Positions 24,958-39,100 of a stretch of DNA of 64,000 nt are shown here, piece after piece; the first letter of the stretch is position 1; every line of letters starts with the position of its first letter. The stretch spans positions 12,813,602-12,877,601 of the forward strand of contig OY987227.1 of NCBI GenBank assembly GCA_963920705.1. Reading direction: 5' to 3'. The DNA is from Odiellus spinosus (taxonomy: Eukaryota > Arthropoda > Arachnida > Opiliones > Phalangiidae). A program made the position numbers and the translations under genes. The notes below the pieces were generated by a model, which saw only the letters and a program-made list of their open reading frames with translations, searched no databases and was not told the DNA's origin.

Positions 24958-25838
24958 ATGAGTGAATCATATACGCTCCCTATAAGTTACCAAGGTAATA
25001 CAATTTGTTGGAACACCATTTTCTTCCTGTCCCCCCTCCGTCAGGTATACGCGACCCATAGCGGACGAGAGGTGAAACTACTATCGCTGCTGACGTATAT
25101 CCGGTAAAAGCTTCGGAAGTTGCTACGAGCCAATAAAACGTATTTTTCAGTACATAGTTTTCGAGCCTGGGCTGTGCTTAGGTTTTCCTCTCTTCCTAAG
25201 AGCATGGACAAATTAACACATTATTTTGTCCATGCTAAGAGAAAGGTTGGAATTTCAAACTGTTTACCGGTACTGACTAAATCTCTCGCCATAGATGATA
25301 AACTAAATTTTATTTAAAGTAAGTTTGACCTTAATATCTTCCGATTTGTTAAAATCGACGTTGAATACTAAATGAGGTTCGCGGAAATATCTCTCCGCCG
25401 CTCCGCGGTGACTGAAATCATCGCCCGTTCGTAGTTTTAGGTCGTGAACGAGGATCGCGAGACGCGCGATACCGGATAGGCGAAGTCCCTCGGGAAGCCC
25501 AGTAACGGCGAAGATTATTTTAAACACTTTTCCTAGGCAAAATATAAACCAAAGCCATGACTTAAAATAAAAGATACGTTTAATAGGCTGTGTGCGCCTA
25601 CAACTTTGGTTGTGAAATATTATTAAAAACGAGGATCTGACAAATCCGCGCCTCTTCTAACCCTAAATCTTTAAGCGGACGAAATTATTCTTCGCCGCAA
25701 GACGGCGACTCTTTAGTCATACTTTACACCCTTCCCCTCCACCCGTCCCTCGGCGTGCCAGACTTGGAAGAAAATGTTGGATACATTAGTTCAATTAGGC
25801 GTTGGTAACTTATAGGGAGCGTATATGATTCACTCATG
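24958..25838. mobile_element. 881-bp non-autonomous DNA transposon with 8-bp target duplication
   Basis: Terminal inverted repeats of about 36 bp: left ATGAGTGAATCATATACGCT followed by CCCTATAAGTTACCA, and the right end 25803-25838 is its reverse complement. The exact 8-bp direct repeat GTAGGTGC lies outside both ends (24950-24957 and 25839-25846). An 8-bp duplication fits hAT or P-type elements; a CATGA-type terminus is closer to P. The interior is more GC- and CpG-rich than its surroundings and holds a sub-hairpin near 25185-25245 (agcatggacaaa / ttttgtccatgct). No transposase is recognisable. Confidence 0.85.
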
Positions 25839-25846
25839 GTAGGTGC

Positions 25847-28800
25847 TTATAAAAATTTAATGAAATGAGAAAATCGACTTATTTTTGTAGATTTAACGTT
25901 TATTCATAGTATTTAGTTTTTAAGTAAGATTTGTTTGTGTACGATTGAAATCAAGATAAATTAAGGTTTTAACATTTTTTTTTAAATTAATGAAAAAAAT
26001 TTAAATCTTGATTATAAAAACGTGCAGGGAAAAAAAGGTCAAAGGTGGTTATATATATAAAAAAACCAAAAAAGTGATATTGAAAATTTTAGTTGCGAGT
26101 AGTTTAATTTGAATATTATTATTAAAACTCAGTATTTTCTCCTTTTTACTAAAAAAAATGCCTGTTTGCGAGAATAAGTGCCAAAATGAGCGGTGTTGAA
26201 TCGTTTAAGACGAGCACAGTAATATTTTTTTGGTCATTTTGGTAAATTGATAATATTTCCTATCATTACAAAACGTACACGGATGGCTAAATTGAATATC
26301 AGATCTGAAAAAATATATATTTTTAACACCAAAGCTATTGGTGTATTCGAAAGCATTTTTGGTTAGTTACAAAACGCCAACTTAAAAAAAAAACTTCGAT
26401 AAATAATGATAATTATTAAAATTTAATCATCATCAGAATGTAATTTTGTAACCCCAGACTTTTTTATGTTAGTTCCTAGATTTAAAACATTATTCAGTGC
26501 TCTTATGATTATAAAGAAAAAAATAAGAAATATTGTAGATTTTTTCCAAAAGTATTTGATTTCTTTGCTTTTGCACTTTCTGTTTTGTGTTAAATTCTTT
26601 TGTTTTTTACTTCCTTCTGTGGGACTCTACCACTGGTGTATAAAAAAAAATAACATTGTATACATTGTTTTATAAGTTTAGATATTTTGTGATGGTTGCT
26701 CTCTTCTCTACATGTATTTGTACATAAAATAACTTTGCCATTGAAATTACACGCTATTTCAAAAAGATGAGTATTTAATTTAATTCTGGGATCAAATGAA
26801 TAATGCTTATTGGGACCTCCAAAGGCTAAGCCAAAAATTGCTTAATTGGATCATTTTCAAAAACATATATCACGCAATCGGACTCTCTGAGTGGTAGCTC
26901 AAACTGATGAGTTATCTTTCGTTTTTTTCCGAATTCATATCAAGCACGTTATTAACCTCGTTTGTTTCGGCTGCATCTTATTATCTGTATCCTCATTTTG
27001 TAATTCTCGGTTCCAAGTGTAGTTAGACTTTGGTATAAGGGAAATTGTAATTTGAAATTCCCGGGAAAACTATTTCTGGGCACAGTTGAGTTCAGGGACA
27101 TGACATGGCTCAGCCTGAAGGCTACAGAAAGCTCTATTTCCCTTCTGATTTTTATAATCATATTTTATTCCTAGCGGGTACAAATTATACGTTTAATAAT
27201 AAATAAAAATATTTTTAGTGAAGTTTATAAATTGTTTATTTTCAATTTAAATGCCGAACTATTTACTGTCGCGGAGAGAGGGGGAGTTTAGCAACGTAAT
27301 ATGCCTCGTCGTCTGCTCAATTTTCGGAACGTTATGTGAATCGGGACTCTGGACTCGGCCACTCGGGAGCCTCGAGGTCATGTCGGTCAGGAGTCGGGAT
27401 GAAAAAAATGTCGTTTTGCTTGTGAACTTTCAAAAAACGCGATAAGTACTTAAATATTCAAAGTATAAGGAATGATATACATGCAAATTATAACTTTAAA
27501 TAGTTTTACTTTTGTAGCTAAGCTTTATAACGTATTTATTACGCATTAAGCCTTGGTTCTTCGTGTTAATTTGCCATGTTTACTGGCTGTCAGTGTGGTC
27601 ATGGTGTGGTGTGACTAAATTGAAAACCGGGAAGAATTTGTGTGCACGTTTCAAAACTGGATAAAAATCATAAATTCTCCATTGGATTAATTTCATCTTA
27701 TCGGTTTTGATGACTTCAACACTATGGTGAGCTTGTTTTCTGATTATTATAATTTGTTTCTATCTTGCTTCTTGGAACAAGTTTCTGTAGTCTGCAAGTT
27801 ATTTAGCTTAAATGACTCTGTTTTATTATGATTTGGGTTTAAAGGTCAGAAGAAACATAATTTCATAAAAATATGCCTCGAATTAGTTAAAAGAGACATT
27901 GAATAGACTTGAGTAGATCTAACTAGACCGGTAATGTGTAAATTGATATCTATAATAATATTTTAAAATGTGTTGCATCTCTAGTGGCATTTGAATGTCA
28001 TTCCATAGAGTTGCTTTTTTGATACTAGGTAGTTCGCTAAACCACCCTAAAATAAATATTTGGTCCGTAAACCAGCCCATTTTCCATGGTTTGGTGATAC
28101 ATTTCTATTTAAGTGTCACTCCTGGTCAGAATGTATAGGTGGTTGAGTAACTTCAATTTGAAGGAGCTCAGCTAGGAGAGGAAAAAAACATCCAGGGGTT
28201 ATTCATCTAGGTAAATTCCATGAAAATAAATGAAAGTGACAATTTTGGGCGCACTCGCGTGCAACGATTATTTCTTAATGTTAATTACGAATGTAACCGT
28301 TGAAATTAATCCTGAAACGGGAAATTAGTCGTCATAGGCTTAGTTATGGGTTATTCCACCCTTCTTTTTTAGTTTAAATTCCAATGTCATCGATTTCCAT
28401 CGATGATTATCGTAATTTCGAGGCATTTAAGGATTCATGAACTTCGAAAAGGGTTTTCCCAATTATAAAATATAAAGGTATTTACAGTATTTGCATTTAA
28501 TTTTAATTGTGAACATGATCGAAAATCCAAAAAAGCGGCGCTTATTAAAGGCCTAAATTTGACACTCTATCGAATGGTGTACTTGGTTTTAAAATAATTT
28601 TTGACTTTTTTACTCGTACTATAATCCTGTCGGAACGTTTATTTTATTTTAGAAATTATACACAAATGATTAAGTTACGTACTTTTTACGTAGCGTAGAT
28701 GGGAAAGTTCCTAATCTATGTTATGTAGAAATCTCCGATGGAGGGGTGTGTATTGTTTTGATTTGTAAACTTGGCAATGTTTTGATTCAATAATAACTTC

Positions 28801-29049
28801 AAAACTAGCCCTCGACTTCCTTCTATTAATGGGTTTTAGCTGAAAATAACTTACGAAAACACTTAAAAACCCGGTACCGTATACGGGAATGAATTACGAG
28901 CTGATATTTTGGCAACATTTGGCTATAAGCACACTGCCACGCCACGAAAATCACCGTAAGAAAACAAATAATTTGACTTGGTATTGATTAAATTAAGGAT
29001 GGTATAGTTCACAATAATTAATATTTATATAAAAACACAAATTTTGTAA
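25847..29049. other. Intergenic DNA between the PRR12/QSER1-like gene and papilin
   Basis: AT-rich DNA with no supported gene. An open frame at 27251-27445 resembles no family I know and lacks gene-like context. The right end lies just beyond the probable papilin polyadenylation signal. Confidence 0.5.
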
Positions 29050-29055
29050 TTTATT
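29050..29055 (-). terminator. Candidate papilin polyadenylation signal AATAAA
   Basis: Reading the minus strand, AATAAA occurs about 254 bp beyond the papilin stop codon at 29309. It is the first canonical hexamer I see downstream of the stop. AT-rich DNA makes chance matches common. Confidence 0.4.
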
Positions 29056-29268
29056 CAAAATAGATTCTTTAGTGATGATTTATAGAACATTATAGATCTG
29101 ATTCAAGGGATGAGGGAAGGCTTTTACGGCACCCGGTTTTTGGTATTTTTGGCATATTTAGTATTCTTTCGGTTTAGGACTCCCGAAAAGACTCGAGTTC
29201 TTTCAACGATGAAACTATATCAAAAAAGACTCTTTTTCTTTTGCCTTTTTGATCAGGAACCATTTAGT

Positions 29269-29304
<36 letters not shown>

Positions 29305-29308
29305 TTGT

Positions 29309-29460
29309 TTACGAGTTGTTGTAAGGAGTTCTTGGTCTGAATACGGGTTGACCGGCCAAACTACACGTACGGCAACAGTACCGTCCGTAATATGGACTGT
29401 TGCAATAACGCGCCTTGACTATAAGTTCGCATTTGGCAAAGAGTGGGTTGTCCGTGCAAT
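29309..29460 (-). CDS. Papilin terminal exon with PLAC domain
   Basis: The minus-strand acceptor TTCCGGCAG opens an exon encoding [19 protein letters not shown], then [14 protein letters not shown], and a stop at 29309. The six-Cys pattern with CCRTC is the PLAC (protease and lacunin) domain that ends papilins and several ADAMTS proteins. It joins the third Ig exon with a phase-1 codon (GAT, Asp). It has no start codon of its own, so it is easy to miss. Confidence 0.88.
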
Positions 29461-32400
29461 CTGCCGGAATGAAAATTTCTGAAAATAATAATTCATTTTA
29501 GTCTTTAAATGGCAACAATACCTAAGAATGCTGAATAATTTCTGCATCTTAAAAGGGACCATCTGCTGATAGAAAGAACCTATTGAAAGGTCACTTCAAA
29601 TTTGGTTGATAAAGTCAATTCGCTTATTATATCTTTCCTCCTATTCATTATTATCTCTGTATGAACAATTTCGACGAGAAATAGGCGCCCATGTAACAGA
29701 CAGAGATACTTCGTAAATTTTAAGTTTCGTGTTTAAAGTCGCCTTCTTTTATAGCTTAGCAGACGACGTTGACCATAACAAATTGTACAGTCAAAGCTAG
29801 ACTGTGTGCATAAGGGAAGACCATTTTAAAGGGACCAATTTCTGAGCAGATTGGGCCTTTAAATGAGGTTTAGGTAGTATCTCAATCCATTACAAAGAGC
29901 GCATTTCCCATTGATGTTGTCTTTTCTAAATGGAAGTCTTTTACCTGGTCTTTGGCACGAAGAGAGCTTTACTTTTAAAAAGGTCCTTGTACACTTAACC
30001 GAAGGAAACCGTTACAAGTACTATTGTCAAGTGAAATTTACCTTCTATGGCTATTGAGATAGTTGAAGAAGCTCGTCCCAAAGCGCTATTAGCTTGACAT
30101 CGATACTGTCCGCTATCACTGCCCGTTCCGTTGTTGATGATCAAGGAACCATTCTCAAGGATAGTGTAGCGATCTCCATTTTCCAATTCTCTTAGCTCGT
30201 TACCACGATACCATTTCAAATCAACTCGAATCGACGGTGGGAAACCTTTAGTGTGACAGTCTAGTCGAATCGGACTGCCAGACCGGAAATTGGGAGTAGC
30301 GACTTCTACGTCGACTGAAACGCTTTCTGAATACCGGTATTCCAAAATTTCGTAAAAATGTTGATAACCAGGATTCAAATAAATAGACGAAACAAAACGG
30401 AACCAAAAACGATCAAGCGACAATAATTTTAGGCCAAAATGTTTTTCAAATCATACTAATTGACATAAAGAGGGGAAAAAGGAAAATTGGAAAATTTGGG
30501 TGATCAATTTGGAATTTTTTTGGAAAATAGCAGCGTGATGGCAGGACGACGTGACGCGCGATATGCAAAGACATATTTTAAAGGACGCGTTTCGTGAAAA
30601 ATCCCTTTTTTAAATAATTACGGATTCGGATACAATTCTATGAGATCGGCGCGATACCCATTGTGAACTTTCTTCGAATTCGTTACAAGCTATAAAATCA
30701 CGAATTTTCACGAGAATAGTCCTTTAATTACCCACCACCACCTTCGCTATCATTTTTGACGTCGTACGTTCGCGTTTTATCTTCGCTCGCTTTGGAAAGA
30801 AGATCCCTTGATGTTCTAGAGTAGACTCTGGTACGAACGTAGTTTCCTCTTCCGGGGGAAGTGGAACTGGACGAAGCCATGACGCGCGTGGCGTCCCCTT
30901 TTTGCATGAGAGTCACGGAGTACGTGGCCATTTTTCCCAGACCGTTGTAGGCCTTACATTGATACGTTCCAATGTCGTAAATGGTGACTTTACGAATTAG
31001 TAGCGAATGATCGGTAAATTGCTGGAATTTTCTGCTACTGTACGGCAGCATTCTCCCCGCGAACCACCAGTTGACGCTGGGCGGAGGGGAACCGATGGCC
31101 TTGCAAACCAGCAGTGAGTTTTGTCCCAGGGTGGCGAGCTCGACGCTTTTGCTCTGCAGTATTTGCGCCGGAACTGATAGTTTAGCGCGGATTACGAGTT
31201 TTTGGCGATTTGTTTTAAGGAGAGGCGGGCGTGTGAGGTATTGAAGTGGTACAAGAAGAATATAATTGATTTCGTGCAAAGTACCAGCAGGGTAGAAGAG
31301 AAGAAATCATGCGGATAAAATTCGTGCAATCAGAAATAGAGAGGTACCGAATATCGGCTTGGAAAATTGAATTGGGAAAAGGAGTTTTTACCGTGTACGA
31401 CGAGTCGGTAGGAACGCGAAACCTGAGGACCCATCACTCTTACTCGCACGACGCAAGTATAGACTCCGGAGTCGTCGCCTCGGACTTGTCTTATGTACAA
31501 GGAACCGTCGTCTTGAACGACTATTCTAGGATCGGAGCCTCCCTCGATACGGGACTCTCCTTTGGTCCATTGAGGCGTATTAATGGCTCCCCGAACACGG
31601 CATCTAATCGTTACGTCCGAACCGGCCACCGTTGGCATTTCTTTCTCCTCCTCGGGTTCTTCTTCCTCGACGGGTATTCTCGGAGCTTCAGTCGTAGTAG
31701 TCGTCGTTGTTGTTGTTGTGACGATCTCTGAAAGGTTTTAATAGAGTTTTATACAAAATACAAAAAATGTCTTATTAGTTCTGGAAGTGTTTACGTGAAT
31801 TATTAAATTCTCTACAAAAATCTTATTCCAAAACTTTGTAAAGACCACTATTCGCAGAAGTATAGAAATTCAAACCTGTCGTAGTTGATGGGGTAGTTTG
31901 CGGTTCTGGTCTTAAGATAATCTCAATCTCTGAAAAAAGGTTTGGTACGTTCTAGTTAACCCTTCATTTCCGGAATATATTTTCTATCATAATATATGAT
32001 ATATATCTATATATCATATTATTATTTTCGCTTACCAACTGGCTGGACGCAAATATGGGCGCAGCCTCGTAAACAACATTTCTGATTGCCCCTGCAGTCT
32101 GCGTCTTCCCGGCAGTAATCTTGGCACTCTGGTCTCGAACCATCTCTGGACGATGGTTGATCAGCTACGTACTCTCCATTCTGTCCGGCGGGACACCTTC
32201 CAGGTTTGTTATCTAAAATGGAAGTTTCGTTTGAATCGTATTGATATAACCACAATGAAATTGAAAAGTTGTACTTAGTCTGCATTCCGGTACCGGAATA
32301 GGTTCCCCTTCGGCGTTTCTAGTTACTTCCAAGGCGCATCGTTGTCCAAGTGGACACGAATAGTTCTGTTTTAGAATTAGATTGGTTTTTTACCCAAAAC

Positions 32401-35400
32401 TCTAGCTGCTTGTTGCAAATGTTAAAAAAAACCTACTTTGCAAGGGTTGTAACAGCTGCATGATAGTACGCATCCGCTAGCATCGTCTCGATTTTCATCG
32501 ATACCGTAAGGACACCATAGCTCACCGCAGTTGTTCGGTGGACATCCACCCGACACTGGCGGTCTTACTTGTGGCGGGATAACTTCATTTTCAGCTGCTT
32601 TATTTGGAAATTAATTAAAAATTATTAGTGAAGAATACTTCAAGGAGTTCGTTCGGAAAACGGGGAAAACGCTTACCAGGAGAGATTCCAGTACAGAAAC
32701 GAATGCAAATATCGCTGGTTTTGAACCTATTCTTGTTTCCTCCACATCCGGTGTAAATGAAGGGTAGGCAAGTACCCGTTTCAGGGTTGTAGAACCATCT
32801 GGGATGCTCTTCCGTGCATTTTCCTTGGTCCATCGGTCTTCTACACACCTCTAATTAGTAAAGTTGAACAAAAATCAGAAGTTCGTGACAATTTAGAAAA
32901 AATGTAAACTCTTGAAATCTAGGAAGACAGTCCTACCTTCGTTGCTCGTACCTTCTCTATCATCTGGTACGAGGTTTTCTTTGGGCGGTCTGGCTGGTTC
33001 TGGCGGTTTTTCCGTTTGTACTGGTCGAGGGGGTTCGGGCGCAACGATATTCTGGCAAGTTCTTTCGCAATCATCGCGATTATCGAATCGATTATCATTA
33101 CCGTCACAACCTCCGAACCGGAATTCCTCGCATCTTCTGGCCACCGCGTCGTAGTAATATTTGGTAATCGAGCCCGAACATGATCCAGGGTCCGCCGACA
33201 TTAGACATAACTCTATCGAATGGTGTCATTAGCGCCAATCTTATTAATTCTGTCTTCGTGACTTACCTTCTGGGGGCAAAGTAGTGACTGGAACCTTCTC
33301 TTTTTTGCACCTGACTTCGCAACTTTCCTTGTCATTGAAACGGTTAGCGTTACCTTGACATCCGCCAAAAACGAATGGTGCGCATTCGTCGCGTTGTGGA
33401 ATGTAGTGCCATTGCGTAAAGTTACCGCTGCACGGACCTCGAACTTCCGGTAGTTGACATACGTCTAATAACGAGTGTTAGAAAATTATTTTGTTGTTAT
33501 TTTAATTAAAAGCAAAATAAATTTCAATTTGGTCAACCCCCACATATTTAGGAAAGTTTCCGCAAGAAATCAAAAAAAACTAAGACCCATGTAAGAGGCG
33601 GTTTCAAATATTGTAAACCTCGTGCGGTGCTCTTACGGTTTGGGATTATATTATCATTAAAGATGGCCTAAGATGACTCTGTAGGGTTCCCAGATAATTT
33701 GACTTAAAAATACATTTGATTTTATAAAATTGGTCCCGTCCCCTTCCTACCGAATTTTCGATTCCTTCGGAGCTTCGAATATTATGTGACTTTTGTAATT
33801 GTTTTAAAGTAGATAGTCCTTTATATCACGGGTATTACGGATATTACCTTGTGAATTGGAACATTTTCCTTCGCATTCTCCCCTAGTTCGAAATCGATTT
33901 CCATTTCCATCGCATCCACCATAATAAAAGTCTTTACAAACGCCGTCAGTTCGGTCGTAGTACCATCGTTGTTCACGTGCTCTGCAAGGCCCCGTTTCCT
34001 TTTGAAGGAAACAATATTCTTGGGAGAGTAAATCAAATTAGCATTTTTATAAAGGATTGATTTCCTTTCTGTTTAAAATTACCGGTTTTGAACATTCCAT
34101 CGGGTAATTCGGTAGAAGCTGGTCGACCGCAACGAGATTCGCAATCCAGATACGATTGGAAATTGTTTTCGTTTCCACCGCAGCCGCTATAGTGAAATCT
34201 ACGGCAAGTGCTGCTTCCGGCGTCGTAGTACCATCTCTCCCGGAACTCGTAACAGTTTCCGACTTCATTTGGTAGAAGACAAACGTTTCGTTCCGACGGA
34301 GCTGTAAAATTAATTAAAGAGAAGATTAACCGCTAAATATCTTTACATTTACAACCAATCTGATTATACGGTCGCTTTACTTACGTTCGACCGATACGAC
34401 GCATCTTTTTTCACAATCGTCTCGATTATCGAATCGATTTTCGTTCCCATCACAACCACCGTAATAAAACTGTTCGCATCTTCGATTGTCTTCGTTATAA
34501 TACCACTTAATTGTCAGTGTAGTACACGGTCCCGCCTCTTTTGAAAGTCTGCAAACTTCGCGCGATTCATCCGGAACTGAAAATAAGACGTACTTAACCA
34601 AATTTCAATCTTTACTAGGGCGCTTTTGTATATACCTGTAGGAGAAACTTCCGGCAAATCGTTACAAACTTTCTGGCACTGTTCCTTAGAGACGAATCTA
34701 TTTCGATTGCCTTCGCATCCGGTGTAAACGAAATCTCTGCACGTCTTCTCGGCATAATCGTAGTAAACTCTCGTATGACGTTCGCGGCAATTACCCTCTT
34801 GTCTCGGTAAGACACAGACGCTTCTATCTCCGACTGTAGCGCAGGTTTTGGCGCATTCTTCCTCGTTTTCGAAGTTGTTATCATTCCCTTTGCACCCGCC
34901 ATACGTGAATCTCTTGCAATCAGCCCCGATTTGATCGTAGTAGTATCGAGTAAAAGCTCCTCTACATGGACCAGTCACCAGGGGCTGTTCGCAAGTGTCT
35001 GAACGAATGAAAACAAAAAATTCTTAATCTCATCTCATCTCTAATCTCATCTCTAAATAATCGGCGTAACAAATATACCCAAGTTTTCCTTTCGGATGCA
35101 AGTTTCTTCGCAAAGATCCTTGGTCGAGAATCGGTTATTGTTTCCCAAGCAACCACCGTATTCGAAACTCTCGCAAGCTCTTCGTGACGCGTCGTAGTAC
35201 CAAAAGGTTTGGTTTTCGTTGCAAGATCCAGCCACTCGCGGTAACGCGCAGGCGTCTTTTGACGTATTCGAGTTCTTTTAGTTATAATACGATGCAAATT
35301 GCCAAGAATTTATTTAATCTCGAGAGAAAATTTACCTGGTCCTTCAGGAGTCACGCAGACGCTTTCGCAATCTTCCTGATTATCGAATTTGTTTCCATTT

Positions 35401-36147
35401 CCATCGCATCCTCCGTACCAGAAACGACTACAACCTCCGTAAGTCATGTCGAAGAACCATTTCACCGTGTAGTTTCTACAACCTCCGGGGTCCTTCTCCA
35501 AACTACATACCTCTATTAAATTTGAAGATATTTTTAATTATATCTCGTCGAAATATCTTGATGGTATAATTTCAAACCCAACCAACCTCTTGGTACAACA
35601 ACATCTGGTGGGGGTCTAGGAGGTTCGCTACATCCTTGGTTGTTAGGTCCCCTTGACAATGTTAATCCATCCGGACAGCAACCGAATGGCGAAGAATCGC
35701 AAGGACATCCTCGATATCCGGGTCCCCTCGAAGCCGTTAAACCGTCTGGACAACAACCATAGGGTAGAGTATCGCAGGCGCAACCTTTGTAGTTGGGTCC
35801 GATGGCCGCGGTCTTGCGATCGGGGCAGCAACCGTGGACAGCGTAGTCGCATTCGCAGCCTTCTCCGTTTTCTCCTCTAGCCGGTGTGATGTTGTCGGGG
35901 CAACAGCCGTACTGCATAGTCGAACAGGGACAACCTTCGTAGTTGGGACCCCTGGACACCATAATTCCGTCGGGACAACAGCCAAATGGCATAACGCTAC
36001 AGGGACATCCTTCGTATCTAATTAGCGTAGTGAATAAAAGTTAGGCCACGAATAGTTCATTGTTTTATCGAGCATGGCTGGCAAAACCTTTTATAATTAT
36101 CATAATTAATTTTAATTTTCTATATCATTATAAATTTCTGAAAAATG

Positions 36148-36188
<41 letters not shown>

Positions 36189-39100
36189 CTTTGAGTTGAC
36201 GGCCACCCTATGAAGTTTAACATATTGTGTTAATCCACCTCAGTTTTTATACTTTTTTAAAACAGCCTCAAAGGGAGAATGCAGTCTAACAACAAGTGAT
36301 TTTTTATCGATTCATTATCGTTTAAATAGGCCTAATCCACCAGTAAAAATACACGCCAATTTTAATCTAGAAATAAATTTAAAACTTACCAGTAAAATAG
36401 GCTTAGCTGGATTCACGGAGATCCTGCATTCCCCACATAAGGGCCATCCATCAATGTCATTGGTCGCTAGTCCTTATATGGGGAGTTCAGGATCTCCATG
36501 AATCCAGCTAAGCCTATTTTGATTGTAAGTTTTAAATGTATTTCTAGTTTAATATTTGTTTGTAATTTTTTTACTGTTGGATTAGGACTATTTAAATGAT
36601 AAGGAATCGTTGTTAGGTTGCATTCTACCTTTAAACAGACGTATAGGTGTCTTAACTTTAAAGTGCCAATGGAGCTTTTGGACAATTTATTTTCATCGAT
36701 TGTGGCCAATTTATTAAAATAATAATAATTGAACTAATCTATATAGTTAGTGCCACTCTGTAATATGTCACTGAATCTAGTTAATTTGCGATTAGTTTTG
36801 AAAGTCAAAGATACTACTTTTCTAATTTTCTAAGTGTAGCTGAATTTTTTTACGAGGTGAAAGCCAGCCTTGTCGAGAGGAAGTGGTGTTATATTTCTAG
36901 AAAGTTTCAAATAACCACCTGGGTCCTTTAGCCGGCGTGACGTTATCGCCGCAGCAGCCGAACTGCGAAGTTGAGCAGCCGCAACCTTCTTGGTCAGGAC
37001 CAGAAGCTGGGGTCCTGCCATCGCTACAACAGCCGTAAAGCATAATCAAGCAATTGCACCCTTCGAAATTAGGACCCTGAGCCGGATAGTAATTATCTTG
37101 ACAGCACCCGAATGGATAAGTTTCGCACGTGCAACCATAATACCTTTAGAGAACCAGAAATAATTCGTAGAAGATAAAAAGAAAAATAGCAGAGCCGCCG
37201 TAAGCCCAAACCACCTATTGAACATGCTCACGTCGTGCTGAGCTTCGATAAAGTGTTTTACTACCACCATGAACCAATAATATCTCGGAGGAGCCTACTA
37301 GGATCATCATGCTGGAAATTTATGTAAGTCACGGCAAATGCGCGTAAGAAACAGTTCAAAAAAAGGAAAATTTGAAGTTTAAAGTTCGAAATGCCGTAAT
37401 TTGTTAATTCGTGGTTTGCGTATCTCTCGAATGTTATTGGTCCAAACGACTACTGAAACTTACCTTGGGCCTTTGGCCAATTGGATACCGTTGGGGCAGC
37501 AACCGAATTTTGACGTGTGGCAACCACATCCCGCGTAATTAGGACCTGTTGCTTCGGTGATGTTATCGGGACAACAACCAAATCGCGAATAATAACAACA
37601 CCACAGAAAATTGGGACCTCTTGCCGGGGTTACTCTATCTGGACAACATCCGTATAGCATATTGTTACAAGGCGCCGGCGTTGTGGAAACGATGGGTTCG
37701 CATCCTTCCATTTCCGGTCCAGTTGCGACTGAAAAACCGTCTTCGCAGCAACCGAATTCGGAAGTCGTGCAATTATCTGAAATTGTTTCGTTGCAACCTT
37801 CCATATTAGGGCCCGTGGCAAACGTGACATTGTCAGAACAGCAACCGAACTCGGAATCAGTGCAGTTGTCTGATTCGCAGCCTTCCAAGTCTGGACCCAA
37901 TGCTAGCGTGACGTTATCGGGACAACAACCAAATTCGGACGCCGTACAATTGGAGGATTCGCAACCTTCTAAGTCCGGACCCAATGCTAGCGTGACGTTA
38001 TCGGGGCAACAACCAAATTCAGATGCCGTGCAATTGGAGGATTCGCAACCTTCCATGTCTGGACCCAATGCTAGGGTGACGTTATCAGGGCAACAACCAA
38101 ATTCGGATACCGTACAATTGCTGGATTCGCAACCTTCCATGTCAGGACCCAAAGCAATGGTTACGTTGTCTTGACAGCAGCCATATTCGCTTAAAGTACA
38201 GTTGTCTGGACCATCGCATCCTGTTTAAATTAATTTAATGAATATCCCTGCCATAAGTGCCATTTTAAGATGATCACAAATGTAAAAGATTACGAAATGA
38301 GTTATTAGCACTGATCTCAACTATTTTTATCCCAACCAACTTGATTAATTTTAATTACCCATAATTCTTTAAAGGGAATATAAACTCAAAGGGGATGATT
38401 TAAATACAAGAAGTATTATAGTGGGAAATATTTTAACCTTCGGGCGGGGTTTGCGAGTGAAGAATCAATTACCTTCAAAATCCGGACCAGAAGCTGGTGT
38501 AATTGTATCGAGACAGCAACCGAATTCGGTGAAAGTGCAATTATCACATCCTTCAAAATCTGGTCCCTTGGCGTTCGTGATGTTATCGGGACAACAACCG
38601 AAGAAGGAATCTGTACAGTTCAATCCTACACCGCTACCCTCTTCGCAGTTCGATCCGTCTTCGTCCTCGGCTTCAGTGAATTCATCGGGACAACAACCGA
38701 ACGTTGAATTAGCGCAAGGAGGTAAAGCGGTTCCGTTCTTTGGACATCCCAAACCATTCGGACCAGTAGCGGCGGTGGCTTGATCTGGACAACATCCGTG
38801 TGTAGCTAAAGCGCAATCTTCACCCGATCCGAATTCGTCTTCACAACCGGCGAAGTTTTTTCCTTCCGCCGCCGTCACGTTGTTGGGACAACAACCGAAG
38901 GTACTCAACTCGCAACTGGACACTGGTATGTTTTCGCAGCCGGTAAAGTTGGCGCCGATGGCCGGCACCACTCCATCGGGACAGCAACCGTATAAACTCT
39001 CCTCGCAATCAACCACTTCCGGACAATCTTCGCCTTCGCTAGTTCTGGCCGGAGTTGCGCCATCCGGGCAACAACCGAATTCCGTATCGTTGCAACTTCT

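Noticed and set aside
27251..27445. A 64-aa open frame starting MPNYLLSRREGEF
   Set aside because: Short, isolated, no homology recognised and no splice partners found nearby.
35534..38152. GCC-type Cys-rich repeats as toxin-like peptides
   Set aside because: They lie in frame between thrombospondin and Kunitz exons of one secreted matrix protein and match the papilin/lacunin layout; no separate toxin precursor is present.
37611..38174. A 187-aa plus-strand repetitive open frame
   Set aside because: It is the antisense shadow of the papilin lagrin-like repeats, whose minus-strand frame has the conserved Cys pattern and correct splice sites.
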